Below, piece after piece: positions 1-6,659 of a stretch of 11,624 nt of DNA. Within the stretch, counting starts at the first letter, position 1. Each line of letters opens with the position of its first letter. The notes beneath the pieces are model-generated. The model saw only the letters and a program-made list of their open reading frames with translations. It was not told the origin of the DNA and did no database searches. Source of the DNA: CAZAOY01 sp964486925 (GTDB lineage: Bacteria; Bacillota; Clostridia; Oscillospirales; Ruminococcaceae); the NCBI GenBank assembly GCA_964486925.1, contig CAZAOY010000069.1, positions 1 through 11,624 of the forward strand, given 5' to 3'. Both the position numbers and the translations under genes were made by a program.

Positions 1-358
1 TGGTGGAGGCGAGGGGAATTGAACCCCTGTCCGAAAAATTGTCCTTATAGCTTTCTACGAGTGTAGTATACCTACTGATTTCCCGCATTAGGCGCCGATA
101 TACGGGCTCACTAAGGCGGTAGACTTAAGGTACGTCGGGCGGGCTAAGTCAGCTCCCGCTAGACGTTGACCACTAATTAGCGTTTACCGAAAGGCGTGGT
201 AACAATCGGTAAACGGACAGCTTAAACTAAGCTGCGCAAGCTAAACTATAATTGTTATTATTATTAGCGTTTATATTTAAATGCGACTATTAAAGAGTTT
301 TCGCCCACTCTACTCGCTTACTATAATTCTTATTCCCCGTCGAAACCTTTACGCCCCC
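1..358 (-). ncRNA. ssrA: transfer-messenger RNA (tmRNA)
   Basis: tmRNA rescues ribosomes stalled on broken mRNAs: it enters as an alanyl-tRNA mimic with SmpB and then serves as template for a degradation tag. On the minus strand the RNA begins GGGGGCG followed by the family signature GGTTTCGACGGGG, and ends with the T-arm GGTTCAATTCC, CGCCTCC and ACCA. The two ends form a 7-bp acceptor stem with a G-U pair at the third position, the alanine identity mark, so both ends are visible and the window starts exactly at the 3' CCA. The leader before the tag (TTAAATATAA) matches what I recall of Bacillus subtilis tmRNA. The 5' 29 nt are also the 3' end of the upstream hydrolase gene. smpB lies two genes upstream on the same strand. 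No strong promoter is visible just upstream; a weak TTGTCG/TAAAGA pair inside the hydrolase gene or processing of a longer transcript are both possible. Confidence 0.97.
227..268 (-). other. tmRNA tag-peptide reading frame (ANNNNNYSLACAA, stop TAG)
   Basis: The resume codon is read as GCT at 268-266. Thirteen codons follow to a TAG at 229-227, giving A-N-N-N-N-N-Y-S-L-A-C-A-A. The frame was chosen because the upstream leader matches the position of the resume codon in Bacillus tmRNA and because the product ends in the LA..AA pattern recognised by ClpXP-type proteases. The usual ending is ALAA; here the last four residues are ACAA, and five asparagines in a row follow the first alanine. Reading instead from the E. 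coli-like AATAGTC-GCA gives only six codons before a stop and no tag-like end. Confidence 0.8.
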
Positions 359-1205
359 ATATAAACTCTTTAGAGAGGTTAATCCACTCACGACAACGTA
401 GTACACCCTGTGGGAGATGGTCGCAGGTGAGATGGTTTGATAGGCTAAGCCCATGGCCGCCGTGTGGATAGATGTGTAACTCGAATGGGATTTTGTGGTT
501 AGCCAAAGCAGCTGAATATACAAGTGCATTTTGTACAGGAACAACATCATCCTCAAAGGTGTGCCAGATAAGGGATGGGATAGTCTGCTTATCTACACGC
601 GTCTCAAGGGATAACTCCCTAAACCTAGCTACCACCTCGTCGGTGCGGTCGGCTAGATCAGACTCGGTTAAGCCTAACAGATTAATGAATGAACCTTGAT
701 GTGGGTTTACAATCCCCGAAATTACAGGATAACATAGAATCGAACCGTTTGGGATGTGCGAACTGTCGGTAAATCCACGACTGGTTAACACCTCGTCACT
801 GTGTAGCGTGGATATGCTTGCCGCTAGATGTCCGCCCGCAGAGAATCCGCAGACAAAGATCCGACTAGGGTCAACGTTATACTCCCCTGCCCGCTCACGC
901 ACCGCCCTTACAGCAGTCGCAACCTCTACAAGCTGGGTCGGATACACACTAGGCGCACAGCTGTACCGTAGCACAAACGCAGTAACCCCGCTGGCTAGAT
1001 ACTCCATCGCTATCGGGGTAGCCTCCCGCTCGGAGGTCATTCCATACCCGCCGCCCGGCAGGATTATCACCGCAGGACGTAGCCTGTCCTTGTTGTACTC
1101 CTCATAGTTTTGCAGGATAAACCCTCTAAAGGATATATCGGCTAAAGGGGTCGAAAGCTTTAGCGCACTGTAGTCTATACCTAAATCAATATCAACAACC
1201 TTCAT
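330..1205 (-). CDS. alpha/beta hydrolase, BD-FAE / acetyl-esterase-like
   Basis: A 291-residue cytoplasmic esterase-type hydrolase, with no signal peptide visible. Motifs in order: oxyanion-hole segment LPGGGY (49-54), nucleophile elbow GFSAGGH with Ser122, acid region WHTFEDDVVP with Asp219 the likely catalytic acid, and GGHG with His251. Length and spacing fit the BD-FAE and xylan-esterase-like members that release acetyl or feruloyl groups from sugars; the real substrate cannot be read from sequence. The ATG at 1205 is preceded only by a modest GGGG. The gene lies between smpB and ssrA on the same strand, 134 bp after smpB, and may be co-transcribed with it; no good promoter is visible in the gap. 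Its last nine codons (GRKGFDGE plus stop) are read from the tmRNA 5' end. The family call is firm, the substrate is not. Confidence 0.88.
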   Translation of the reverse strand: MKVVDIDLGIDYSALKLSTPLADISFRGFILQNYEEYNKDRLRPAVIILPGGGYGMTSEREATPIAMEYLASGVTAFVLRYSCAPSVYPTQLVEVATAVRAVRERAGEYNVDPSRIFVCGFSAGGHLAASISTLHSDEVLTSRGFTDSSHIPNGSILCYPVISGIVNPHQGSFINLLGLTESDLADRTDEVVARFRELSLETRVDKQTIPSLIWHTFEDDVVPVQNALVYSAALANHKIPFELHIYPHGGHGLSLSNHLTCDHLPQGVLRCREWINLSKEFIWGRKGFDGE

Positions 1206-1339
1206 CTAACTATACCCCAATTCACCTTAATCTATACCAAAAGCAGACAAAATCACATCATAAAATTAACACAATCCCCTATCGCTTACAGTATGCAAAA
1301 CCAAGTGTAACCAAAATACCCTATCACCAACCCAAAGCC

Positions 1340-1807
1340 TTAACCCTTAAGCCTCATCTTCATGGCACGGTCGATCTGACGCTTAGCGTCCTTCTTAGCA
1401 GAATCATCCCGCTTGTCATGAAGCTTTTTACCCTTGCAAAGCCCTAGCTGAAGCTTTACCTTAGAGTCCTTAAAGTAGAGTGACAAAGGAATCAGGGTGT
1501 AGCTGTCCTGCTTGCAGATACCGTATAACCGCATAATCTCACGCTTGTGCATTAATAGCTTTCGCACTCTAAAGGGGTCTTTGTTAAAGACATTCCCCTT
1601 TTCGTACGGGCTTATATGCATCTGCTTAACAAAAAGCTCACCGTTTTCAATGCTACACCAGCTCTCCTTAAGGTTAACAGTACCGCTTCTAAGGGATTTT
1701 ACCTCTGTACCCACCAGTACAATACCCACTTCAAAGCTGTCCTCCACAAAATAGTCGTGGCGGGCTTTTCGGTTAGTGGCTATAGTTTTTGTGTTTGCAG
1801 TCCCCAT
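1340..1807 (-). CDS. smpB: SsrA-binding protein SmpB
   Basis: SmpB binds the tRNA-like part of tmRNA and delivers it to stalled ribosomes for trans-translation. The 155-residue product has the usual family length and all family marks: N-terminal NRKARHDYF (12-20), the EVGIVLVGTEVKSLRSG strand region (26-42), the DPFRVRKLLMHKREI segment (77-91), and LGLCKGKKLHDKR (121-133) followed by the basic C-terminal tail KKDAKRQIDRAMK that enters the decoding site. The ATG at 1807 has an AGGGGG site five bases upstream. A consensus promoter lies 42 bases before the start. The partner RNA gene, ssrA, is on the same strand beyond the hydrolase gene, so one promoter could serve both partners. No terminator follows smpB, which supports read-through. 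Confidence 0.98.
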   Translation of the reverse strand: MGTANTKTIATNRKARHDYFVEDSFEVGIVLVGTEVKSLRSGTVNLKESWCSIENGELFVKQMHISPYEKGNVFNKDPFRVRKLLMHKREIMRLYGICKQDSYTLIPLSLYFKDSKVKLQLGLCKGKKLHDKRDDSAKKDAKRQIDRAMKMRLKG

Positions 1808-1848
1808 AATATCCCCCTAAATCAAGAAACTTCGGATGTAGTATAAAT

Positions 1849-1877
1849 AGTATATCAAAAAAAGGCGGGGTTGTCAA
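1849..1877 (-). promoter_or_regulatory. sigma-A promoter of smpB
   Basis: On the minus strand TTGACA (1877-1872) is followed by a 17-base spacer and TATACT (1854-1849). The match to the vegetative consensus is 11 of 12. It reads toward smpB and is back to back with the tetR promoter. Confidence 0.9.
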
Positions 1878-1968
1878 GAGAAATAACTCGACAATCACTA
1901 ATTTTGTATGATTTTTGCTAGCTTTGTAGCTAACCAGAGGATAACTTAATATTTTATAGCATAACCCC

Positions 1969-1997
1969 TTGACTTTTAACTAAACTTGTAGTACAAT
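1969..1997 (+). promoter_or_regulatory. sigma-A promoter of the tetR-type operon, with overlapping operator candidate
   Basis: TTGACT (1969-1974), a 17-base spacer and TACAAT (1992-1997). A perfect 5-bp inverted repeat, TTGTA-G-TACAA (1986-1996), covers most of the -10 box. This is where a TetR-family protein would sit to repress its own gene, so autoregulation is likely but not shown. Confidence 0.85.
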
Positions 1998-2037
1998 AAC
2001 TATACTATCAGTTTTAATATCTAGAGATGAGGTATCT

Positions 2038-2679
2038 ATGAAACCAGAAAAACGCTCAAAGCTTACGGAATTTAACCGCCAGAACATCCTTACCGCCGCA
2101 AAGCAACTTTTCCTCGAAAACGGTACAACCAAAACCACCGTAGACCATATCGCAACCGCCGCTGATTGCAGTAAAGCCACCATCTATGTGTATTTCCAGA
2201 ATAAGGATGATATCTACTATCATATAGTGCATGAATATATGACTATACTCCTTAACGAGATACAAAAACAGATAAAGCTAAATCAAGACTTTAAATCAAC
2301 CTACCTCTCACTCTGCCGCTCTCTAACGGAGTTTGAAAAGCGGTATCCTATCTACTTCCAGTGCCTTCTGGGTAGAATCAGTATCGACCACAAGGATAGA
2401 GAAAGCCTACCAGTCTTAGAGTTAATCTATCAAGTTGGCGAGCAGATTAACGATGTAATCAAGGATTTTCTAAACCACGCTAGAACAGAAAGCGAGGTTA
2501 ACCTCGAGGAGATCACCACCGCAAGGGTTATGGTCTTGTGGTCGAGCATATGTAGCCTAATCTCGCTCTACTCCAACAAGGGTGAGTACATTAATTCCCT
2601 CTCAATCGGTCGTGAGGAGTTTCTTATGGACGGGTTTGAGATGATACTTCGTATGTTATATAGAAAGCATGGTGGTTAG
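2038..2679 (+). CDS. TetR/AcrR-family transcriptional regulator
   Basis: A 213-residue DNA-binding repressor of usual family length. The N-terminal domain carries the TetR helix-turn-helix: RQNILTAAKQLFLENG (14-29), then TTVDHIATAADCSKATIYVYFQNKDDIYY (33-61), with the typical TIYxYFxxKDD end of the recognition helix. The C-terminal three quarters are variable ligand-binding helices, so the inducer cannot be read. The ATG at 2038 has a GATGAGGT ribosome site six to eight bases upstream, and a good promoter with an overlapping palindrome lies ahead. The stop overlaps the start region of the next gene, so the regulator and the membrane heme/FMN protein form one operon. The simplest inference is that it controls that operon and possibly the divergent smpB side. 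Confidence 0.93.
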   Translation: MKPEKRSKLTEFNRQNILTAAKQLFLENGTTKTTVDHIATAADCSKATIYVYFQNKDDIYYHIVHEYMTILLNEIQKQIKLNQDFKSTYLSLCRSLTEFEKRYPIYFQCLLGRISIDHKDRESLPVLELIYQVGEQINDVIKDFLNHARTESEVNLEEITTARVMVLWSSICSLISLYSNKGEYINSLSIGREEFLMDGFEMILRMLYRKHGG

Positions 2680-3352
2680 TATGATTTTAGGTATCGTTAC
2701 CGCTGTAATCTTGACCGTTTCAATCCTGCTCGCAATAGTCGCAAGGATTAAAAGGTTACATGGAATTAAAAGGAAGTTAATGCGGGCTCATTGTGCACTC
2801 TCTATTGCAGCCACAGCGGTTGCCGCCCTTCATCTTGTGCTGACAATTAAGCTGTTTAACCAGCGACCTGTCTGGCTTTTTATCCTTGGCGGGGTTATGC
2901 TCGCCTGTATGATTACCTCAAACGTACTATATCTTCTCTGTAAGCGCCGTCGGTGGAGTAGGCTTGTGCATAGGATTTTGTCGGTAGCTATAGCGTTAAG
3001 CCTTGTCCTACATATATACCTTGGGGTATCAAGCTTTAGCTTCTACCAAAAGGCGGTGAGCGCTATAACGATTTCGGGGGTGGATGTTACAGCTGTAGCG
3101 GACGGTAGCTATCTAGGGGAATGTGACGTGGGTTACATCTACGCCTTGGTTACGGTAACCGTCAAGGATGGACAGATTACCGATATCCAGATAGATGAGC
3201 ACAAAAATGAACGTGGAGCACCCGCTGAAACGGTTATATACTCTATCATAGAGCGTCAGGACATTATGGTGGACTCTATCTCAGGGGCAACAAACTCTAG
3301 CATGGTGATAAAGAAGGCGGTGGAGAATGCTCTGCTACAGGGGCGGGGTTAA
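2669..3352 (+). CDS. four-helix membrane protein with two His pairs fused to an FMN-binding domain
   Basis: A 227-residue protein. The first ~120 residues form four membrane helices (about 5-25, 42-60, 67-91, 101-121). Helix 2 carries His41 and His55, helix 4 His101 and His115; each pair is 14 residues apart, the spacing by which b-type cytochromes hold two hemes. Residues 145-224 are an FMN_bind domain: DGSYLGECDVGYIYALVTV, DGQITDIQI, then DSISGATNSS (202-211) with the SGAT motif to which ApbE couples FMN through threonine (Thr208). A membrane electron-transfer role, passing electrons between heme and flavin outside the cell, is inferred. The gene overlaps tetR by 11 bases. An alternative ATG at 2681 has GGTGG just upstream and may be the true start. 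Heme binding is a prediction from His spacing; the FMN domain is clear. Confidence 0.85.
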   Translation: MVVSMILGIVTAVILTVSILLAIVARIKRLHGIKRKLMRAHCALSIAATAVAALHLVLTIKLFNQRPVWLFILGGVMLACMITSNVLYLLCKRRRWSRLVHRILSVAIALSLVLHIYLGVSSFSFYQKAVSAITISGVDVTAVADGSYLGECDVGYIYALVTVTVKDGQITDIQIDEHKNERGAPAETVIYSIIERQDIMVDSISGATNSSMVIKKAVENALLQGRG

Positions 3353-3442
3353 TCTTTAATAGTATATGCTTTCCGTAAGATGTTTTAAATGCCGACAGAT
3401 TTATACTACCCTCCCACTACCATTAAGCTATATAACAAAACC

Positions 3443-3473
3443 AGAGCACATCAGGTAACCCCCGATGTGCTTT
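3443..3473. terminator. bidirectional terminator between convergent genes
   Basis: AGCACATC (3445-3452) pairs with GATGTGCT (3464-3471) across an 11-base loop. A T-rich run (tttaaatttt) follows on the plus strand and CTGGTTTT on the minus strand. It sits between the plus-strand FMN protein and the minus-strand tspO, as expected for a shared terminator. The T-runs are weak. Confidence 0.65.
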
Positions 3474-3484
3474 AAATTTTAATT

Positions 3485-3964
3485 TTACCTATTTAATAAG
3501 TAGATAGAAAGATTAAGATAACCCGCAAAGGTTACCCATAACAGATATGGTATCATTAGCTTAGCCGCCGTCTTGTTAATCCTGCTAAATAAAGCTATCG
3601 TTATGATTATCAAAACCCACAGCAGTAAAAGCCAGATAAAGGAGATTAGATAAAGCTCATAGTTAAAGAAGATCGGCGACCAGAGCAGGTTTACAACAAG
3701 ACTTATCCCATAGACAAGTAGCGCACTCCGCTTTAAAGGAGAGTCGGATTGATAGATTATGTAGGACGCAATCCCCATTAGTGCATACAGTATAGTCCAG
3801 ACAATAGGAAAAACTATAGCAGGAGGCGAAAGCGGTGGTTTTACAAGATCCTGATAGCTGTTAACGCTGTCCCCCGTAATATAAGCGGACAACGCCCCCA
3901 CCCCAAGGCTTAAGATTAGGCTTGTAATTAGCGCCTTCCAGTTAATTTTAAATGTAGTAAAGAT
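3485..3964 (-). CDS. tspO: TspO/MBR family protein, probable AUC start
   Basis: TspO is a five-helix membrane protein that binds tetrapyrroles and is linked to porphyrin handling and stress responses. Family marks include LVKPPLSPPAIVFPIVWTILYALMGIASY, NLLWSPIFF and the end PYLLWVTFAGYLNLSIYLLN. The first normal start codon in frame is GTG at 3901, but that would remove part of helix 1. The frame stays open upstream and reads FTTFKINWKALITSLILS, a typical TspO N-terminus. There is no ATG, GTG or TTG between the stop at 3979-3977 and 3901. AUC at 3964-3962 lies 7 bases after a very strong ribosome site and gives 159 residues, the usual family size. A start at ATT 3946 is less likely. It is convergent with the heme/FMN gene; both deal with heme-type cofactors, though a functional link is only inference. 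Confidence 0.92.
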   Translation of the reverse strand: MFTTFKINWKALITSLILSLGVGALSAYITGDSVNSYQDLVKPPLSPPAIVFPIVWTILYALMGIASYIIYQSDSPLKRSALLVYGISLVVNLLWSPIFFNYELYLISFIWLLLLWVLIIITIALFSRINKTAAKLMIPYLLWVTFAGYLNLSIYLLNR

Positions 3965-3968
3965 AAAG

Positions 3969-3978
3969 CCACCCCCTT
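3969..3978 (-). promoter_or_regulatory. strong ribosome binding site fixing the non-AUG start of tspO
   Basis: The minus strand reads AAGGGGGTGG, which pairs along nearly its whole length with the 16S anti-SD, counting G-U pairs. It overlaps the in-frame stop TAA and is placed 7 bases before AUC 3964-3962. No AUG, GUG or UUG lies within reach in any frame. Confidence 0.75.
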
Positions 3979-3979
3979 A

Positions 3980-4217
3980 GAAAATTTATTTTTTAAGCAA
4001 TTTCCGCCTTAGGCTAGCCGGATAGTTCGACTTAAATCTTGTAAATTCTAAACCATATGACCCAGGCTTAAAGCGGATTTTCCTGTTATTTACTATATTA
4101 TATTTGCACAAAAAAGCTTTTATGCTAAGCTGTACTATTACTTTTTTCACAATGCATGCTTTAAATACCCCATTAAAAACTGTCACAAACATGTCACAAA
4201 TGATTATACATTTATTG
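3980..4217. other. intergenic region between divergent tspO and mcp
   Basis: AT-rich DNA of 238 bp without a convincing gene. A TATAAT on the minus strand (4102-4097) could be the -10 box of the tspO promoter, but there is no -35 box at the right distance, so activator-dependent or weak expression is possible. The 68-codon minus-strand frame at 3986-4192 has no ribosome site and no family features and is not called. Confidence 0.4.
4181..4200 (+). repeat. two direct repeats TGTCACAAA upstream of the mcp promoter
   Basis: TGTCACAAA occurs at 4181-4189 and 4192-4200, 11 bases apart, about one helical turn. The second ends 17 bases before the -35 box of the mcp promoter. Same-face spacing and position suit a regulator binding site; the protein is unknown. 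Confidence 0.5.
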
Positions 4218-4246
4218 TTGACTTTTGATGAAACTCGTGATATAAT
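4218..4246 (+). promoter_or_regulatory. sigma-A promoter of mcp
   Basis: TTGACT (4218-4223), 17-base spacer, perfect TATAAT (4241-4246). It is not the sigma-D type common for chemotaxis genes. The mRNA leader is about 60 nt and ends with a GGAGAG ribosome site. Confidence 0.9.
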
Positions 4247-4311
4247 ATAATTAGAATTATGGTGATTGACAGATGTATTATAGGCTAATATAATTTGATT
4301 GGAGAGATACG

Positions 4312-6090
4312 ATGAAAAACCTAAAGGTCAGAGCAAAACTAATTACAGGATTTGGACTAGTACTTTTGATGGTTGTACTGCTTGGTATAACCGCTATTAC
4401 CGGAAACAGCAAGCTTACCGCAACTACGAAGGGGTTTGCAAGTACATCCGTCCCCGCAACCACCTATGTATGGACTGCTAGGCGTGATCTTGTATCGGTA
4501 CAGCGTTACCTTCTACAGATGATTGCAACCACCGACAAGAAAGACTTTGACGAAGCAAGCGACGCTATGATGGTGGATCGCAACGACCTTGATGTACAGC
4601 TTGGTAAGATTATGGAGATCGTTCCCGAATACAAATCAGAGGTTGAAGAGATTAACTCTCACCTAGCTCAAGCTGTCCCAGTCCGCAAGCAGGTGGTTGA
4701 GATCGCTTCAAGACTGGATGCAAACTCAAATGCAGAGGCCTACAGGCTATTCTCTGAATCCTATGTGCCGCTGTTTAACAAGGCAAGAGATACCCTTATT
4801 AAGCTTAACGACGACATAGTTGCAAGGATCTCTCAACGTGAAGCAGAGGCTGATAAAACCGCAAACGAGCTGATGGTTGTTGTACTATTAGTGCTAATAG
4901 GCGCAGTAGCTTTAACGATTATTGCAACACTTCTTATTACAAAGTCTATCACCACACCTATTAAAGAGCTTGAACACGTTGCAGACGAGATGTCGCAAGG
5001 TCGCCTTGGCACACAGATAAAATACCAAAGCAAAGACGAGCTTGGAAAGCTTGCCGACAGCATGCGCTACGCTATGGGTATGATTAAGACCTACGTAAGC
5101 GATATTACATATGCAATGAATGAATTTTCCCACAACAGCTTTGTACTTAGACCTCCAACCCAGAAGTTTATCGGTGATTTTGAGCCGATAGAAGCAAGTA
5201 TCGTAAAGGTTGCGACAGATATGTCCGACACCTTATCCCAGATTAGAGTTGCGGCAAACCAGGTGTCTAGCGGTGCTGATCAGGTTTCAAGCGGAGCACA
5301 AGCGCTTGCACAGGGAGCTACCGAGCAGGCAAGCTCTGTAGAGGAGCTATCCGCATCCATTAGCGAGATCTCCCATCAGGTTAACCAAAACGCACAAAAT
5401 TCAGTTAGCGCTAACGATATGGCGCTACAGGCAACCACAGCGATCACAAATAGCAACGAACAGATGCAAAAGCTTATGGTTGCTATGGACAGCATAAACT
5501 CAAAATCCCACGAAATCAGCAAGATTATTAAAACTATCGAAGATATCGCCTTCCAGACTAACATCCTAGCGCTTAATGCGGCTGTTGAAGCGGCAAGAGC
5601 AGGTTCAGCGGGTAAAGGCTTTGCGGTTGTAGCGGACGAGGTTCGTAACCTTTCAGGAAAATCGGCAGAAGCGGCGAAGAACACCACCGCCCTTATCGAG
5701 GACTCGGTTACCGCTATCGCAGATGGTGTAAAGCTTGCGGATATAACCGCTAAGGAGCTATTGGGTGCGGTAGACAGCGTAAGAGAAACCACCTCCATTA
5801 TCTCCGACATTACCAAAGCAAGCAGTGATCAAGCGGCCTCCATCTCGCAGGTTACCATCGGTGTTGACCAGATCTCTGCGGTGGTACAGACAAACTCCGC
5901 TACCAGTGAGCAGAGTGCGGCGGCTAGCGAGGAGCTATCCAGCCAAGCTACCCTTCTAAACGATCTAATCTCAAAATTCAAACTAATAAACTCCGATAAC
6001 CCTTCTGTAAAATCTTCAAACAGCTACCAAAACTCATACTCCAGTAGCACGCCTACAGAGTACAACTACAGTGGAAGCAGCAAATATTAA
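4312..6090 (+). CDS. methyl-accepting chemotaxis protein
   Basis: A complete 592-residue transmembrane chemoreceptor that would signal to CheA/CheW. A short cytoplasmic start precedes helix TM1 (about 10-30). The external sensor (31-185) is helical and looks like the four-helix-bundle 4HB_MCP type, including the AYRLFSESYVPLFNKARD segment; its ligand is unknown. TM2 spans about 187-210, then a HAMP domain (about 211-263). The signalling domain is a long heptad-repeat coiled coil with the invariant hairpin tip EDIAFQTNILALNAAVEAARAG through FAVVADEVRNL (410-447). Glu/Gln-rich patches such as ATEQASSVEEL (336-346) and TSEQSAAASEEL (531-542) are likely methylation sites. The tail from about 560 is Ser/Asn/Tyr-rich and unstructured, without a clear CheR-docking pentapeptide. 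Single-gene unit with its own promoter and terminator; no other chemotaxis gene is in view. Confidence 0.97.
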   Translation: MKNLKVRAKLITGFGLVLLMVVLLGITAITGNSKLTATTKGFASTSVPATTYVWTARRDLVSVQRYLLQMIATTDKKDFDEASDAMMVDRNDLDVQLGKIMEIVPEYKSEVEEINSHLAQAVPVRKQVVEIASRLDANSNAEAYRLFSESYVPLFNKARDTLIKLNDDIVARISQREAEADKTANELMVVVLLVLIGAVALTIIATLLITKSITTPIKELEHVADEMSQGRLGTQIKYQSKDELGKLADSMRYAMGMIKTYVSDITYAMNEFSHNSFVLRPPTQKFIGDFEPIEASIVKVATDMSDTLSQIRVAANQVSSGADQVSSGAQALAQGATEQASSVEELSASISEISHQVNQNAQNSVSANDMALQATTAITNSNEQMQKLMVAMDSINSKSHEISKIIKTIEDIAFQTNILALNAAVEAARAGSAGKGFAVVADEVRNLSGKSAEAAKNTTALIEDSVTAIADGVKLADITAKELLGAVDSVRETTSIISDITKASSDQAASISQVTIGVDQISAVVQTNSATSEQSAAASEELSSQATLLNDLISKFKLINSDNPSVKSSNSYQNSYSSSTPTEYNYSGSSKY

Positions 6091-6100
6091 GCTGTACTAC

Positions 6101-6135
6101 AACAGGAACGCATGATATGCGTTCCTGTTTTGTTT
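6101..6135 (+). terminator. Rho-independent terminator of mcp
   Basis: A perfect 13-bp stem (6101-6113 with 6117-6129) with a 3-base loop GAT, followed by TTTTGTTTT. It begins 10 bases after the mcp stop codon. Confidence 0.95.
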
Positions 6136-6422
6136 TGTGGGAGATGTCGCGTTGATGATAGGCAGGTGTGTAGTATAGCGTGGGTTGTGTTGATGTGTTC
6201 ACCGTGGTTTAGGTGAGCGGTCATGTCGGGGTTTATGTGGGTGGTCGAACATACTGGGATGTGGTGTTTCCCGTTGGAATGTAGTTTAGTGCAACCACAA
6301 GCGTGGAGCGGTCGGTTACGGTGAGGGTTTTGGGTAGCAATTTATCATTGCGGTGGATTTGGAATACATGCAATGCATTCACTACATTGGTATAGCTACA
6401 TATCGGTTTTATCCGCAAAGCT
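6136..6422. other. 287-bp stretch without a clear gene, between two terminators
   Basis: The plus strand is markedly G/T-rich and all plus frames are broken by stops. On the minus strand 67 codons are open (6436-6233) and use the codons favoured by the real genes (ACC, CTA, AAC, GAC), but there is no ribosome site and no family that I recognise. Since a terminator in the plus direction closes this stretch at 6423-6463, it could give a small plus-strand RNA, or it may be the remnant of a decayed gene. No promoter is visible inside it. Confidence 0.35.
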
Positions 6423-6463
6423 AAGGGATATGACAAAACTGCTTTTTATCATATCCCTTTTTT
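6423..6463 (+). terminator. Rho-independent terminator with no assigned upstream gene
   Basis: AAGGGATATGA (6423-6433) pairs with TCATATCCCTT (6449-6459), 11 bp, 15-base loop, followed by TTTT. It acts on plus-strand transcription and lies 290 bp beyond the mcp terminator, so it may end an unannotated transcript or catch read-through. Confidence 0.85.
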
Positions 6464-6545
6464 AGCATTTATCATTATTTTTATACTCTAAAACCCTGTA
6501 AAGTCCAATTTATTACCCTATAATTCTAAATTTTTTTCATTGGTC

Positions 6546-6574
6546 TTGACATATGGGAGATTTTACTATATAAT
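6546..6574 (+). promoter_or_regulatory. perfect-consensus sigma-A promoter of the terminase cassette
   Basis: TTGACA (6546-6551), 17-base spacer, TATAAT (6569-6574): 12 of 12 consensus bases. It would start RNA near 6581, giving a leader of about 80 nt before the first called gene at 6660. The leader contains AAAGGAG (6607-6613). Confidence 0.92.
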
Positions 6575-6659
6575 ATAAAAAGAACATACATTCCAATTAA
6601 TGACAGAAAGGAGATTCTACATTTGTAATAGATACAAGGGTAGATAACGTTAGTATGAT

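Noticed and set aside
251..290. E. coli-like resume site AATAGTC-GCA in tmRNA
   Set aside because: The frame has six codons and a stop with no tag-like ending; the downstream GCT frame matches the Bacillus-type leader and ends in an LA..AA pattern.
754..1107. 117-codon plus-strand open frame opposite the hydrolase
   Set aside because: Shadow of a well-supported minus-strand gene with complete catalytic motifs.
3986..4192. 68-codon minus-strand open frame upstream of tspO
   Set aside because: No ribosome site, no family features, AT-rich composition of an intergenic region; it also covers the likely tspO leader.
5376..5816. 146-codon minus-strand open frame inside the chemoreceptor gene
   Set aside because: It is antisense to the most conserved part of the signalling domain and has Ser/Ala/Val-rich shadow composition with no ribosome site.
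6621..6647. A third AUN start: ATT 7 bases after AAAGGAG
   Set aside because: It gives only eight codons before a stop, and the ribosome site lies inside another short ATG frame; the spacing match is probably chance.
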